DNA from: Chamaecrista fasciculata | Lineage: Eukaryota > Streptophyta > Magnoliopsida > Fabales > Fabaceae | Assembly (NCBI GenBank): GCA_003254925.1 | Contig: QANZ01016665.1 | Location: 1-64,000, forward strand | Reading direction: 5' to 3' | Length of the DNA stretch: 64,000 bases | The notes under the pieces: generated by a model | What the model saw: the letters and a program-made list of their open reading frames with translations, nothing else | Database searches by the model: none | What the model was told of the DNA's origin: nothing | In this document: piece after piece, positions 45,655-57,937 of the stretch | How positions within the stretch are numbered: the first letter of the stretch is position 1 | How the letters are laid out: each line of letters starts with the position of its first letter | Made by a program: the position numbers and the translations under genes

Positions 45655-46175
45655 CATGTTAATCAATATCAACTGGTATCACAGTCTATTCTTTCATCAT
45701 TTACAATTTCAAACATATTCAGTAATTCACTCTAAAGTGTTATGCCCATAGTCCTGAATCCTCAATTTCACATATGCGTCACAAGTGCATTCCACAATCT
45801 AATATTCATATGTACATGTACCAGCATCACAAATAATAATAACATAACATGTACGTTAATCAATATCAAATGGTATCACAACATATTCTTTCATCATTTA
45901 CAATCTCAAACATATTCAGTATTTCACTCTAAAGTGTTATGCCCATAGTCCTGAATCCTCAATTTCACATATGCATCTTATAAGTGCATTCGACAATCTA
46001 ATATTCATATATACATGTACGAACATCGCAAATAATAATAACATAACATGTTAATCAATATCAAATTAAATGGAATCACAGCTTATTCTTTCATCATTTA
46101 CAATCTCAAACATATTCAGTATTTCTCTCTAAAGTGTTATGCCCATAGTCCTGAATCCTCAATTTCACATATGTT
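45655..46175. repeat. Three tandem units of about 195-200 bp
   Basis: Each unit includes TTCTTTCATCATTTACAAT, ATATTCAGTA, CTCTAAAGTGTTATGCCC and CATAGTCCTGAATCCTCAAT, at about 45690, 45888 and 46086. Units 1 and 2 differ by scattered substitutions. They lie within the 2433-bp LTR. Confidence 0.85.
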
Positions 46176-46603
46176 CATATCATGTATCCATATTTAGACC
46201 ATCTAGTGCATTCTCAACCCCAAGTATCTTCAGACAATACTCTATAACCAATTAACATTCATAAGTAAGAACAAGCACAACTTTTTACGTATTTCATTCA
46301 TCATTAAGTATCAAAATTATGACTACCATTCTAAAACCCTACGTAAACTTAACATGCAAATGGGAAGTTCAGCCAATACAAGACACATTGAAGCCACTCA
46401 CAAGTTATATACATTAAGTACAATTTCAACAAGATTCTATCTTAATCACCTCAATTTCAGACCTAACCCCAATCAAAACCCCAAAGAATTTGGTTGAAAA
46501 GAAAGAATAAAGGGTTTGTCAAGATGGAGGGGAAACAAGCATCCTACCTTGAGGGTTTAAGAAAATATGGAGAGCCAAGCCTTCTTCTTCCTCCTCTTCC
46601 TCC

Positions 46604-46604
46604 T

Positions 46605-46659
<55 letters not shown>
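46604..46659. repeat. (TTTC)n microsatellite
   Basis: About 13 TTTC tetramers in a pyrimidine-only run beginning at about 46581. It lies in the LTR. Confidence 0.9.
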
Positions 46660-47070
46660 CTGCATTTTCTTTCTGCGACCTAACCTTCTCTTTTCTTTTT
46701 TCTATTTTGTCATTTATAAAGAATTGCTAAAATCACAATTCTACCCCCCACACTTGTAGCTTCTTAACTAATAAATCATTCATTATTTTAGTACTTTCTT
46801 CAAACCCCCTTAAAACTTATTTCTCATTCCAACATTGAATTCCACATTTTATTTACATTATCTTCATACCCATAATTTCTTTACTTTTCAGTTTAGTCCT
46901 TGTAGGTTCCATTATGTAATTTTACTTCCTTTCTCCACGTAACTTTTCATTATTTGATCTTTTCTTCCTAAAATCTTCTTAGAATTTGCCCTCCCGAAAT
47001 TATCTGAGACCAACCAAACTTTATTATCTTTTAAAGAGGTCCTTATGAAAACATGGGATGTTACACAAAT

Positions 47071-50000
47071 TACAAGATATTAAAGTATAATTTATCTTTA
47101 TTTTAATTATAAATACTTATTTTAAAACTATTTTTATATATTTTTATTTTTAATTAATATTTTTATGTTGTTATACATTATTATTTCCTAAATATGATGT
47201 TCAAAAAATAAATCAACTTTTAGCATAAAAAATTGATAAATAAAAATTGATGTTCAAAAAATATGAAAGTTTTCTTATATTAAATAATTATATCATAAAC
47301 CAAGTTACCATTAGGTACATATCGTCAATACCTACGAATATTTTTCTTTTGTTTCTTTCACTTGTTTAAGACAAGTATTACCATAATGTGAATCTTCATA
47401 TTACTCAAAATTTACAAGGTTAATTCATATTTTCATTTTTTATTTTATTATTACTATTTGATAAATTTTAATTTAAAAAACATTGTTATAAAAAAAACAT
47501 TGTTATACAATTTTTTATTTTATTATTACTATTTAATAATTGATATAAACTAACCATAATAAGTTCACCATTAACTAATTAATTTTATTTTTTTATTGAA
47601 ATTTAATAGTTAATCAATGAGCTCAAAGCACTTTGAGAGTTGACCAAACATAGAGAAAAGCATCTTATCATAAAAGAGCCCACTTTTCATATTCTTTGCT
47701 TTTACTTGATTAATAATGTCACTATCAGACTATCTTGAGAGTTTGGAAGTGAATATATGCTTCCACCTATATCTTCAATTTCAATATGCACATTGGCACA
47801 CTGCACAGCAAAATTTAAAAATTGTGCCATTTATAAAATATAAAGTATAAACTAAACATTTTTCTTTCTCCAAAGTCCACTTTTTCCCTCTCTTATGCTT
47901 TTGTGCACATGTGTGGATCTTAATTTGTTATGATTTTTTAAAGACTAAACGAAACAATTAAAAAAATTAGGAACTAAAATGATAGAGTTTATATAATCTA
48001 AGAACTAGAATGTTAGTTTATTCTACATTATTTGTTTCAAGCTATAATTTGTGTTTGAATTTTTTTTTCTATTCTATTTTATAGTTTAACTATTAATTGA
48101 TCTTTATTAATCGAAATGTTATGTAATAAAATTAAATTTCTTTGAATAAAAATATTTGTAACATTCAAATACAATATATATTACTTGTAAAGAGTATTCT
48201 ATATTACTCCCACTTGACTCGGTGAATTGGCTCGTTTAATTCGTTAAATTGGCAAGCCGAGTTGATGAAATTCGGTGCACCAAACACTATAGTTCACGTG
48301 GGTTGACTCATTTAACTCCAAGTTTGCGGTGAGCTAATCCGAGTGAGTTGGTGAGTTAGTGAAACAATTGACGTTATTTAAAAAAAAATTGAAGGATGTT
48401 AATATGTTATTATATTTTTAAGTTTAGGTGTTGGATTTGGCTTGTTACTTTAATTTTAAAGGATGTTGTTGTGCTAAATATTGTGGTGATAGGAAATCAC
48501 AATTAGTAATCTTAAAAAAGAGGAGAAAATGAAAAAAAAAATATTTTTTTTTATGATTGGTGGATTAAGTGGCTCATTTTGATGCCGTAACTCGTGGTGA
48601 ATTAGCTCGCTTGATAGTTTTGACTCGTGTGAGTCATAACTCAAGGCAAGTCAGCTCGCATGAGCTAGACTGACTCGTTTTGATGACTCTAGTTCGCATT
48701 GTTAAACACGGTGATCAAGATATTATGCCATTTAGTGACTTCACAAAATAATAATATAATCGTAGAATGAACATATAATTTAATTCTTAAAATATAAATA
48801 AATTGACAATTTAATTTTTAAAAGTCTAAATTACACTTTTTTATTTCACAACTTTAAAAGATTAAAAAATATAAATTAAACTTTTGAACATTAAATCATC
48901 AATTTATGTATTCCTTTTATAAATCAATTTATAGTTTACTTTGGTTTGGGAAATCCTCAAATTGGTATAATTGTTTTTTAAGTTAGAACCTAATTAACCA
49001 CTTATATTAGATGCTCAACATTATTTTCAAATTTGAAATTAATCGAGTTGTGTTAGTAAAGCATGCTGGAAGCCCAACACAATTATGAAAATAAGTAAGG
49101 GTATGAGGGAAAGGAAAAGTGGTTGAGGAAATGAAAAGTAGGTAAAGATTTAAAGTGTTTGGTATAAAAAGGTATGAGAGGGAAAGTAAAATAGATATAG
49201 AAAGAAAATGACAAAAATACCCTTCCCACAATCACCATAAGGCCACCGCCGCCATCGTCGCCGTCCACCGTCTCCATCCGCCGTCGTCCACCGCTGCCGC
49301 CGCCGCCGTCCACCGCCACCGTCGGCTCGGTTTCATTAAAGAGAAAGAAGATGGGATGAGAGTGAGAGAGACAAATTAGGAATTCTACCATAATTCCCAA
49401 AGACATGGAATGTGCAATTTTAAAGCTCGCTTCCTCACTTTAGTCTTATACTTTTCTCAATCATTGATTTCACAAATATAGAAGATTAAGAAGTCACAAT
49501 AATGATGTTTTTTATAAGACAAAATTACGATTATAAAATGCTTTTTGTTTTTTAGTGTAATCATTTAGATTAGAGCTTGTTTGCCAATTTGTAGTTCTTT
49601 TTTCTGATTTCAAAATCATTTTTTTTAATGAAGTTAAAATGTGACGAAACAGAAATAATTTGCAATTTATAAAATGACAATAAAATTTTTATTAATATTT
49701 GTGAAGCAGTTTGTGAATAGCAAATATATATTTTTTTTAAGTGAAAACTTTAGATTGGTTTCAAATGATTGAGGTAAATTTCAAATTGGGCTTAAATGTT
49801 TTATTTATTTTAAAATAATTTTATATGTTTTTATAATTTTTTAACTTAGTATCAAACTATTGATTATAATATTTTTCTCGTTTTAAAGTCAAATGTAATG
49901 AATTCAAAACTTTTAATGAATATTTTTTCGACTAATTAGACCTGTCATCAAACAAAGTCATCTCAAAATAAATAACTCATTTAATAACTTAACAAGAGAA

Positions 50001-50476
50001 ATTAGTCATCTTTTATTCTAAGTCTGAATACAACAAATTTTAAATTATGTATTAACTGTGGAACACTATAACTAAATTCTTTTTATAATATTTTGTTGGC
50101 CAGGTTTTTATAATATTTATTAATTTATTAATAAGAACAAACTATATAATAAATTTGTTTATATGATTGATTACAATAAAAAAATATAAATTTCTTTAAA
50201 TGACTAATAACATGAAAAAAATGTGAGAATATAATTGTATATAAAAAAAATTATATTTTTTTTCTCTGGCGTGAGCTTTTTAGCGATTTGAACCAGGCGA
50301 ATATCTAGAATCTGAAACTTTTTGCACGAGTATGCCGACGCATGCTTAATTTTTCAATTTGACAGATATGTAATTCTAGAATTTTTGTTTCGGCAAAATT
50401 GAACCAGAAAAAAAAAGAAAATAAAAAACCAATTAATAAATAATTAAAATATTATTATTCTCCTCAATTATTATTC
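47071..50476. other. Intergenic spacer upstream of CDP-DAG synthase
   Basis: About 3.4 kb with no supported gene. It has AT-rich DNA, decayed fold-back copies (about 47960-48030 and 48770-48945), a 'GACTCG/GAGTCA'-rich repeat at 48210-48690, a CCG/GCC-rich island at 49240-49330, and an internal family phrase around 49740-50050. The probable promoter of the CDP-DAG synthase gene lies at about 50400-50500. Confidence 0.5.
49240..49332. repeat. GCC/CCG-rich trinucleotide island
   Basis: A run of CCACCGCCGCCATCGTCGCC-type triplets stands out from the surrounding AT-rich DNA. On the minus strand it translates to Gly/Asp/Arg-rich text with no gene context. It is probably part of a transposon interior. 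Confidence 0.6.
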
Positions 50477-52179
50477 TTGTTATTTCTGGTTCTGCAAAAT
50501 AATTTTATAGTCACCACGAAAGGCTTCTTCGTTCGTTTTGCCTTTTTGCTTCTTTCATCTTCACCCTCTATTATTATTCCTATTCGCTTCTTCGTCTTCT
50601 TCTTCTTCTTCATCCTCATTTCGCACTCTCTCTCTCTCTCTTCCGCTTCGTCTTCTCTGTTGTGCTACTTACTCGCTCAGGTGTCGCGCTTTCACGGTTT
50701 TTAACTCGTAAGCTTGCTCTTCCCCTTGTATTTTGTCGTTGATTTTTTCCATTATCTCTGCTTCTTTGATCCTATGGTTTAAGTATTTCAGTTCCGATTG
50801 AGATTTAACTGGAAACAACTGTTACTGATTTCGAATCTAGTTTGCTGCCTTGAAACTCGTGATTCTTTGAGATTCGTCAGTGAATTATTCCCCTCACTTA
50901 AAGCTTAGTTATATTGGTCATGCGCGTTCGCATTTATTTTTCTAGGTATAGTACCCGAGGTTAACTCCCGTGATCATGCTTCAAAATTTTGAACATTTTG
51001 GTTCTGTTTAATCTGTGAACTTAGTAGTGTAGAGGGCTGGAGTGGGGAGTTGGGGACTGGAAAGATATTGACTGACATAGAAGTTCTAGTCTAAATGCGA
51101 ATTAGTTGGAGTGATGCAAGAGTGGTTGTTTGCTGGAAATTTCTATTCATTGCTGGGGATAAGGTTCTCTGAGACTTTTGTTTAACTGACATTAGACTTT
51201 CTGATTAGGAATTAGTGTAGTTGTTTGTTTCCTCAAAATTAGGAAGTTATAGATGCAACTTGCAATCTATTTCTTATTTATTCTTGTAACTTGGGATGGA
51301 TAGCATGACATGAGAAGCACCCCTAGATACGTTAATTTGTCAAACTTGTCTTGTACTACTATGAAACTCCTACATATTATTCAATTGTGCGTCTGAATTT
51401 GTATTTAGTACTGTGTCAACTGACCCATGCCATAATAGATATTATGTTTGTCAATATTATCCAAATTTTGTCTTTTTTTCTTTTTAATTCATCTCTATTT
51501 TAATCAAATTGTGAGATAAACGGTGACTATGTTTGTCGAGTCAGGGTGAATAACATACAAAGCGTTTCTGGAGTTTCCTGTGATGAGGATGCTGTGATTT
51601 GGAAGGTATATTTTAGGCATTTAAATAGATTTTAGAATATGGCATCATGCTTCGTGAATTGTGATACAGGAAGTTTGTTTATGGAGTTTGTACAAAACAA
51701 CAATGTAGTTGATAAAGTGGATGAGTAATTACATGTACAAATAAGACTACCTGAAAATATCTAAGAAGATGATTAAGGTAGAGGAAGGATGCCTATAAAT
51801 GCAATGAATATAATGGAGGATATAGCTCTATAATGGATTGAATGACAAATAAAGACTCATAGTAAAATGTTACTTAGCTGACGCAGAAATTTCTGTTTGA
51901 GGCTTGGCATTTCCTCTTTTCCCCTGTGCTCAACGTTCAAGTGCGTTCAGTTATCTCTTTATATGCTATATGATTTCACTGGTCTTTTCCTATATGAAGT
52001 TGACTAAAATAGGCTTCTTGAAGTGTTTACAGTTCTTGTCTTAATTGATAGATGTCCTTGGGAGTAATGCTTCATATAAGGAAAGATCCTTAAGCCATTC
52101 ATTTTGCAGGTGGTGGGCTTTTGCCTCACATGTTCTTCTTACATCATCTTCCAACCAGCTGAAATCTCATTTAAGAGCT
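50477..52179 (+). promoter_or_regulatory. Spliced 5' leader of CDP-DAG synthase
   Basis: The CT-rich leader at about 50520-50690 (CTCTCTCTCTCTTCC) is typical of a plant 5' UTR. A likely middle leader exon lies at 51546-51606 (after GAGTCAG, ending TGGAAG before GTATAT), and the last leader exon starts at about 52110 (after TTTTGCAG). The splicing is inferred. Confidence 0.5.
52130..52162 (+). CDS. Upstream ORF (10 codons) in the CDP-DAG synthase leader
   Basis: ATG TTC TTC TTA ... AGC TGA encodes MFFLHHLPTS and ends 17 bases before the main ATG, in a different frame. It is in the leader exon directly joined to the start codon, so it would be in the mRNA if the acceptor near 52110 is used. 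A role in limiting translation is inferred only. Confidence 0.4.
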   Translation: MFFLHHLPTS

Positions 52180-55100
52180 ATGCAGAAGGATAATAATAAT
52201 GTACGTAATAGGCACCGGAAACGCTCAAATGAGGTGAGCTATAGTTATAATCTCATTAATTACTGATATTGTCTTTAGGTGAAAATTAATGTAATAATCT
52301 GTAGTAAATGGTAATGTTTTCACGGATCTGGCAAAGCTTAAGTAAACTCTGGAGTGGTTTATTTGATAACATTTTTATCTCAGGTTGTTCCAGAAATTAG
52401 CAAAGCAAATGGAAATCCTTTACTTGTCAATGACAAGAACAAATACAAGTCCATGTGGATCCGTGCATATTCAACCATTTGGATGATTGGAGGCTTTGCC
52501 TTTGTGATTTACATGGGTCACCTATACATTACAGCCATGGTTGTCGTTATCCAAATCTTTATGGCGAGAGAGCTTTTCAATCTACTCAGAAGAGCTCATG
52601 AAGATAGGCAGCTTCCAGGATTTAGGCTTTTGAATTGGTATTCTTCACTATTTCATTGCGCTATTGTTACTTATAAATTGGTTTAGTAAGCAAATGGTTA
52701 GATTATTATTATTATTATTTTTCTAATTACTAAATCACTTATTGAATTTTCCATTTTTGGCTGCTTTTGAACTATTTCAGGCATTTCTTCTTCACTGCAA
52801 TGTTATTTGTATATGGACGTATTCTGAGTCAATGCCTTGTTAACACTGTAACCTTAGACAAGGTTTTATACCAGCTTGTGAGCAGCCTTATAAAATATCA
52901 TATGGTTATATGCTACTCCTTGTACATTGCAGGTAACTTGTGTATGTTAGCTTTGTTCTTTAATCTTCACTGCAAGAGAAGTAATGTCTCTATCAGATGC
53001 ATGAAAAACTTCTTGGTTGTTTGCATTGTTGTCTTCCTCGTCATTTCTCTTTAATGCATGCATACTTTTTTATTTTTTAAAATAATTTTTTTCCCTTTCC
53101 TTGATTGGGCTCAGGGTTTATGTGGTTCATTCTTACCTTGAAGAAGAAGATGTACAAGTATCAATTTGGCCAGTATGCTTGGACACATATGATTCTGATT
53201 GTTGTTTTTACACAGTCCTCCTTCACTGTGGCAAACATTTTTCAAGGAATATTCTGGTAATATGACCTGTTTGGGAGAAAGAGTGGTTATTTAGAAGCTA
53301 TTTTGATAACTTTTCTGGACTATTTTAAACAGTGTCTTTTTTCATGATATGCACCTCTTGATGGCTGATGTTTTATTCATTGGTATGGTTAACTTCAATG
53401 GGTTCAATTGACTGAATGTCATTTGGCCCCTGTATTATAGGCTAGATTCCTGCTTCTAGTGATTATTTGACAGTTTGTAGTGTTAGTAATGGTTAATTTT
53501 TCACCTTTTTAATGGAATATGAGCGAAACAGCTTTTTTGTCCAATGACTTGAGTAAAAATGTATCTTTCTTGTGCTTAGAATAGGAAGGTGAAGGAAGGT
53601 TTGGCAGAGAGCTAGAGCTAAGAGTGACAAGACTTCTATTGACCTGGAAGGGAACCGAATAAGTAGATTCTCATTGGGGAGGATCAATGAAGCTTACGTA
53701 CTGAAAACAGGTCATATTGGACTAGACTTTACAGAAATTTAAGGGAATTGAGTCTTTAGATTGGTCACTTTTCCAGTCATGTAATTCTACTGCAAAATTT
53801 GAAGGTCTGGCCATCCAGAGTTTTAGCGTGCACTTATAAGTATAAGCTAAATTTCAATTTGAACAAAGAAAGAAATTCGTTTGAGTTGTTCTCTTTAGGT
53901 CTCATTGTCCCAGCAACACTTCTTTCTTTGTCGGGTAATAGTGTCTTAAGTTGGAAATCTGTAACATATTGGGATAAGGGAGAAAGGGAGTTTATATGTT
54001 ATTCAGTTTTGGTGTCATTAACCAGTGGATGAGTGTATGTATTTTCCCTGATTCTATTTGCAGCAGCTGGGTCATTTTAAGGTTTTGTCATATTCCCAGT
54101 CTTTGTATTTGTGGTAGAAAATTTTATTTGGATCCAGTGTTTGTGACCGCAGTAAGGTGATAAATAAGCCTGTTGAACTTTTGGGAATTTTCTTGTCAAT
54201 GATTAAAGCTTATAGCTGGTCAGTGGCTTGTCAATGTTCTCTGCCGCTTTTATTTGCATATGGTTTTTGGTTTCTCCTTATTAGTATTATTACCCAAATC
54301 CCCTCCCACCTCAGCTATCTTTTCTTTTTTGTTTGGGCTGTTTTTTCAAGGCTATTACATCTATTCTTTTTCCTACTTCCTAGTGACATTGGCTCTTCAT
54401 TTTAAGTTGCCCGGATTTCATGATTTTCTTTCTGGTCTTATAATTTGTGATAGTTGCTCTTTTGTGGATTCAAAACTTGTATACTCTTGGAATTGACAAT
54501 GAAGTACTTGATATATAATGTGTTTGTTGTTTTCTCTTCCACATGGGTGCACTCTGCAGGTTTCTTCTTCCGGCATCACTTATTGTCATTAATGACATTG
54601 CTGCTTATGTTTTTGGTTTCTTCTTTGGAAAGACCCCTTTGATAAAGCTATCCCCAAAGAAAACATGGGAGGGTTTTATTGGGGCATCTGTTACAACCAT
54701 CATCTCTGCATTTTTGGTGAGCTTGATTTTGAATTTTTTGGTGATGAAGATGCGATAACTATTTTGGGGTTTGCTGGGTGGGGTTATTATATTAACCAGA
54801 ATTACTCATCAAACTATTTAAAAGTCATTTGATGATGGAATATTGAATGATTGCAAATGCCTAAATAAAACAATTAACTTGATATAAAAGGAATGCCAAA
54901 GGACAAACTTTTTGTTGCGTGCCCTTCCCTTTTTCTATCTTCTTACTGTCATCACCTTTTATTTTCAAAATTCCATTCCTTGGTGCATCTGGGTTATGCC
55001 AGATAATGTACTGCCAGAACAAAAATATACACATGGGTTATTTCATCTATACCTTTTTCTTACTGTTTGTGGCAATCAAGATGTACAGAATTAGATGTTA

Positions 55101-57937
55101 ATGTAATAATACAAAACTCTATTATGCAGCTAGCACATATCATGGGTCGTTCTCAGTGGCTAACATGTCCAAGGAAGGTAGATTTTTAACAGACCATAAC
55201 CCATTGATAGGGCATAATTGACATTTTAGTAACTTTATATTTCCCTGGTAATAACATGCAGGATTTATCAACTGGTTGGCTTCACTGTGATCCTGGTCCA
55301 CTATTTAAGCCAGAATCTTACACCTTACCAGAATGGATTGCTTACTTGGTAAGTAATCATATTCACTATTCAGCTTAAAATTTGTGTTACTTACAATGAT
55401 TCCTGCTCTGCGTACAGGCAGGATATTGAATATTCAGTTAGATATACTGTTATCGTATGTGAAATCAGTCATGTTCATCTGTTACTTCCAAGTTCTAACT
55501 GATATTTTGGCCTGTAAATTCTATGTGCCTTTAACTTCAAAAGTGATGTGTTCTTAAATTTCTATGTTATATCATTCCTTAGAAGTTCATCTATGTTAAT
55601 ATATGTTAGGAACCAACTTGTCTTGGTCCTCCAGTAACCTTAAGTAGGTGCGCATGAGAGTTTTGAAACAATAAATTATTATTAAAAAAAATTTATAATT
55701 AGTATTTATTAAAATTGTTGAATTAGTCTTTCATTCCCTTAGAGATGACATAGCTACCTAGATCGTCCCTTTGTATGAAAATATGTGCTGACCTCCCATG
55801 AAACTAGTCATATTATTAAAAATTGAACTTATTAAAATTTGTATTTCTTAATATATTCTTTCAAATATTATTTTGTCTTAAAACAAAACTTTATTTATTC
55901 TAAAAATTTTCTAGATTTATGGCAGTTCTTATGTTTATTGATTTATATTTAATGCATAAGTTATGAAATCAAATATTAGCACATATTATCTTTTAATTGG
56001 TTAAATTTCTTTGAACTTGCTTTGCTTTAAATAATTTATTTATCGCATAAGTTTAAAATTTGTTAAGTTTGGAAAAGAGGCTATTTTACATACGTGAATT
56101 GCATATTTGATATTTATTCAACATGAGTAATAGATACAAATGGCTTAGTTGTTGGTAATTTTGGTTTTTAGATGAAGTACATGTATAATTTCATAATAGA
56201 ATCCGTAAAATGATGTGAATATTGTGTAATCATTCAAGTGCACTATTAGTTTGAGTAAAACTGAGTTTGTTAATCAACAAATTAAAAATAAACTGAAACG
56301 TAAGTTAGTGCATATCAAGTCACAAATGAAGTTATGAAGTTAGTGTAGAGTATGTGTTTCCCTAGTGGCACTCCTCCACCATAGAATTAGATTTCTTGTT
56401 TACGATCTTTGAGTGGGGAATGATAAGTTTTCTTATGTGCATTGCATTCATCTGCTATTAAATGTTAACTCATGATTGTGACATGCCGGTTCAGCTTATA
56501 AATGTAATGACTAAGTTGTAATCATGAGATGACAGTCCACAATTTCTAAACGAATATTACATTACATATTGTGCAGTTACCTTGGAAAGAGATATCCATC
56601 CTACCAGTTCAATGGCATGCGCTCTTTCTTGGCTTGTTTGCTTCAATTATTGCACCTTTTGGAGGTTTCTTCGCAAGTGGTTTTAAAAGAGCTTTTAAGA
56701 TAAAGGTCTGGACTAGGCGCTTTTATCATGCAGTAAATGAGCAAATATCATCCACTTATATCACAAATTTATCTGTTTTTCTCTTTATTCCCCGTTTCTA
56801 CAGGATTTTGGTGATAGTATTCCAGGACATGGTGGAATTACTGACCGAATGGATTGCCAGGTAGAGGCTCTTGAATCTTTATATTTTGATCTAGCAGTAT
56901 ATTGATACCATGCCATGGTTTTCCTTGCACTTGTTTTACATCGAGTGAAGGTTTTGAAATTGTTTACATAAGGAAGATTTAGTATGGCCTAGTTCGTCCT
57001 GCATCCCCATCTCTACCGAAAAAGAGTCCAGTGAAAAGAATTAACAGGGAAGATGGACATTGGCTTTAAATATACAGTTTGAAATTTGAATGAAAACCTT
57101 ATAAATTCTTACACATTTCAAGGATCTTTTCATGATCAATTAACACTTGACATTGATGATAATCTTTGAAACTGTCTATTCTAGTGAGTGGGGATGTCTG
57201 ATTCATGAATAGAACCAAGTGTAAAGACACAATGTCATTAGGAAAGAAGTATTTGGGTTGAACCACTTGTATTATTATTGTCTGTAGTTGAAATATACAT
57301 CAGCTGTATTGGTTATTTTATTATACGTGTTCTCGCATCCTCTTTCAAAAGAATAAGCAATTTCCATAAAGTTCATAAACTTCCTACCTCAGTAAGCAAG
57401 TTTTTGAGTTTTGACTTGATCTTTTTTCCATTGTAGATGTTAATGGCCGTTTTTGCATATATCTATCATCAGTCATTTGTTGTGCCGCAAAATTTCTCGG
57501 TTGAAATGATTTTGGACCAGGTACTGTGATGATTTTATCAACCATTCTGCTTTATATTTATCTTAAACTTATATTGGCTATACTAACAATTTGGTCATTG
57601 AATTATCAAAATTGTTCAGCTTTAGTCCCCCAAAATTTAATCAGTCAACAAATTATTCTTTGAAAATAATAAACCTGTTGCAGTTATTCTTCTAGAATTC
57701 TAAGGCCGCTTGATAAAATGATTAACATGCAATAGGTTTGTTATTTTTTAAAACCTATCTGTACACACTTAAGAGACCAAATTGTTAGTTTTGTCATCAA
57801 CATTTGGAAATTATATTGAATTATAAAGCTGGTTTTGCTTGTCTCAGATATTAATGAATCTAACATTTGAAGAACAAGAATCCTTGTATACGAGGCTCGG
57901 GCAATTGATGCAAGGGAAGATTCAAGGGCAGTTTTAG
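52180..57937 (+). CDS. CDS1: Phosphatidate cytidylyltransferase (CDP-diacylglycerol synthase), ER type
   Basis: The enzyme makes CDP-diacylglycerol from CTP and phosphatidate, the precursor of phosphatidylinositol and phosphatidylglycerol. Eleven exons, 52180-52233, 52384-52637, 52781-52932, 53115-53256, 54560-54716, 55130-55177, 55262-55348, 56577-56705, 56804-56860, 57437-57520 and 57848-57937, give 417 aa with every phase consistent. Landmarks: [106 protein letters not shown], and the family signature at residues about 332-358, split by intron 8: [10 protein letters not shown] then [17 protein letters not shown]. About eight membrane spans. The match to Arabidopsis CDS1/CDS2 is strong in order and length; which paralogue it is cannot be said. 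Confidence 0.96.
57575..57805. mobile_element. Fold-back MITE in CDP-DAG synthase intron 10
   Basis: The left end is ATACTAACAATTTGGTCATTG and the right end ACCAAATTGTTAGTTTTGTC. These are near-perfect inverse ends of the family also seen at 29058-29335. Entirely intronic. Confidence 0.65.

Larger units (their letters stand above)
44633..47065. mobile_element. Solo LTR, 2433 bp, target duplication CAAAT
   Basis: The ends are TGTAACGTTCC and GGGATGTTACA, inverse of each other apart from one base. CAAAT flanks at 44628-44632 and 47066-47070. The inside contains a block of four diverged 'GCCACCACCCGGCCCCTTATA' units (45270-45440), three longer tandem units (45650-46170) and a (TTTC)n run. No gag-pol coding is present. 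LTRs of this large TGTAACATCCC-type are known from plant Gypsy-like families; the family name is not certain. Confidence 0.8.

Noticed and set aside
46494..46730. 78-residue frame with FLSFFLSFFLS repeats
   Set aside because: Translation of the (TTTC)n microsatellite inside an LTR.
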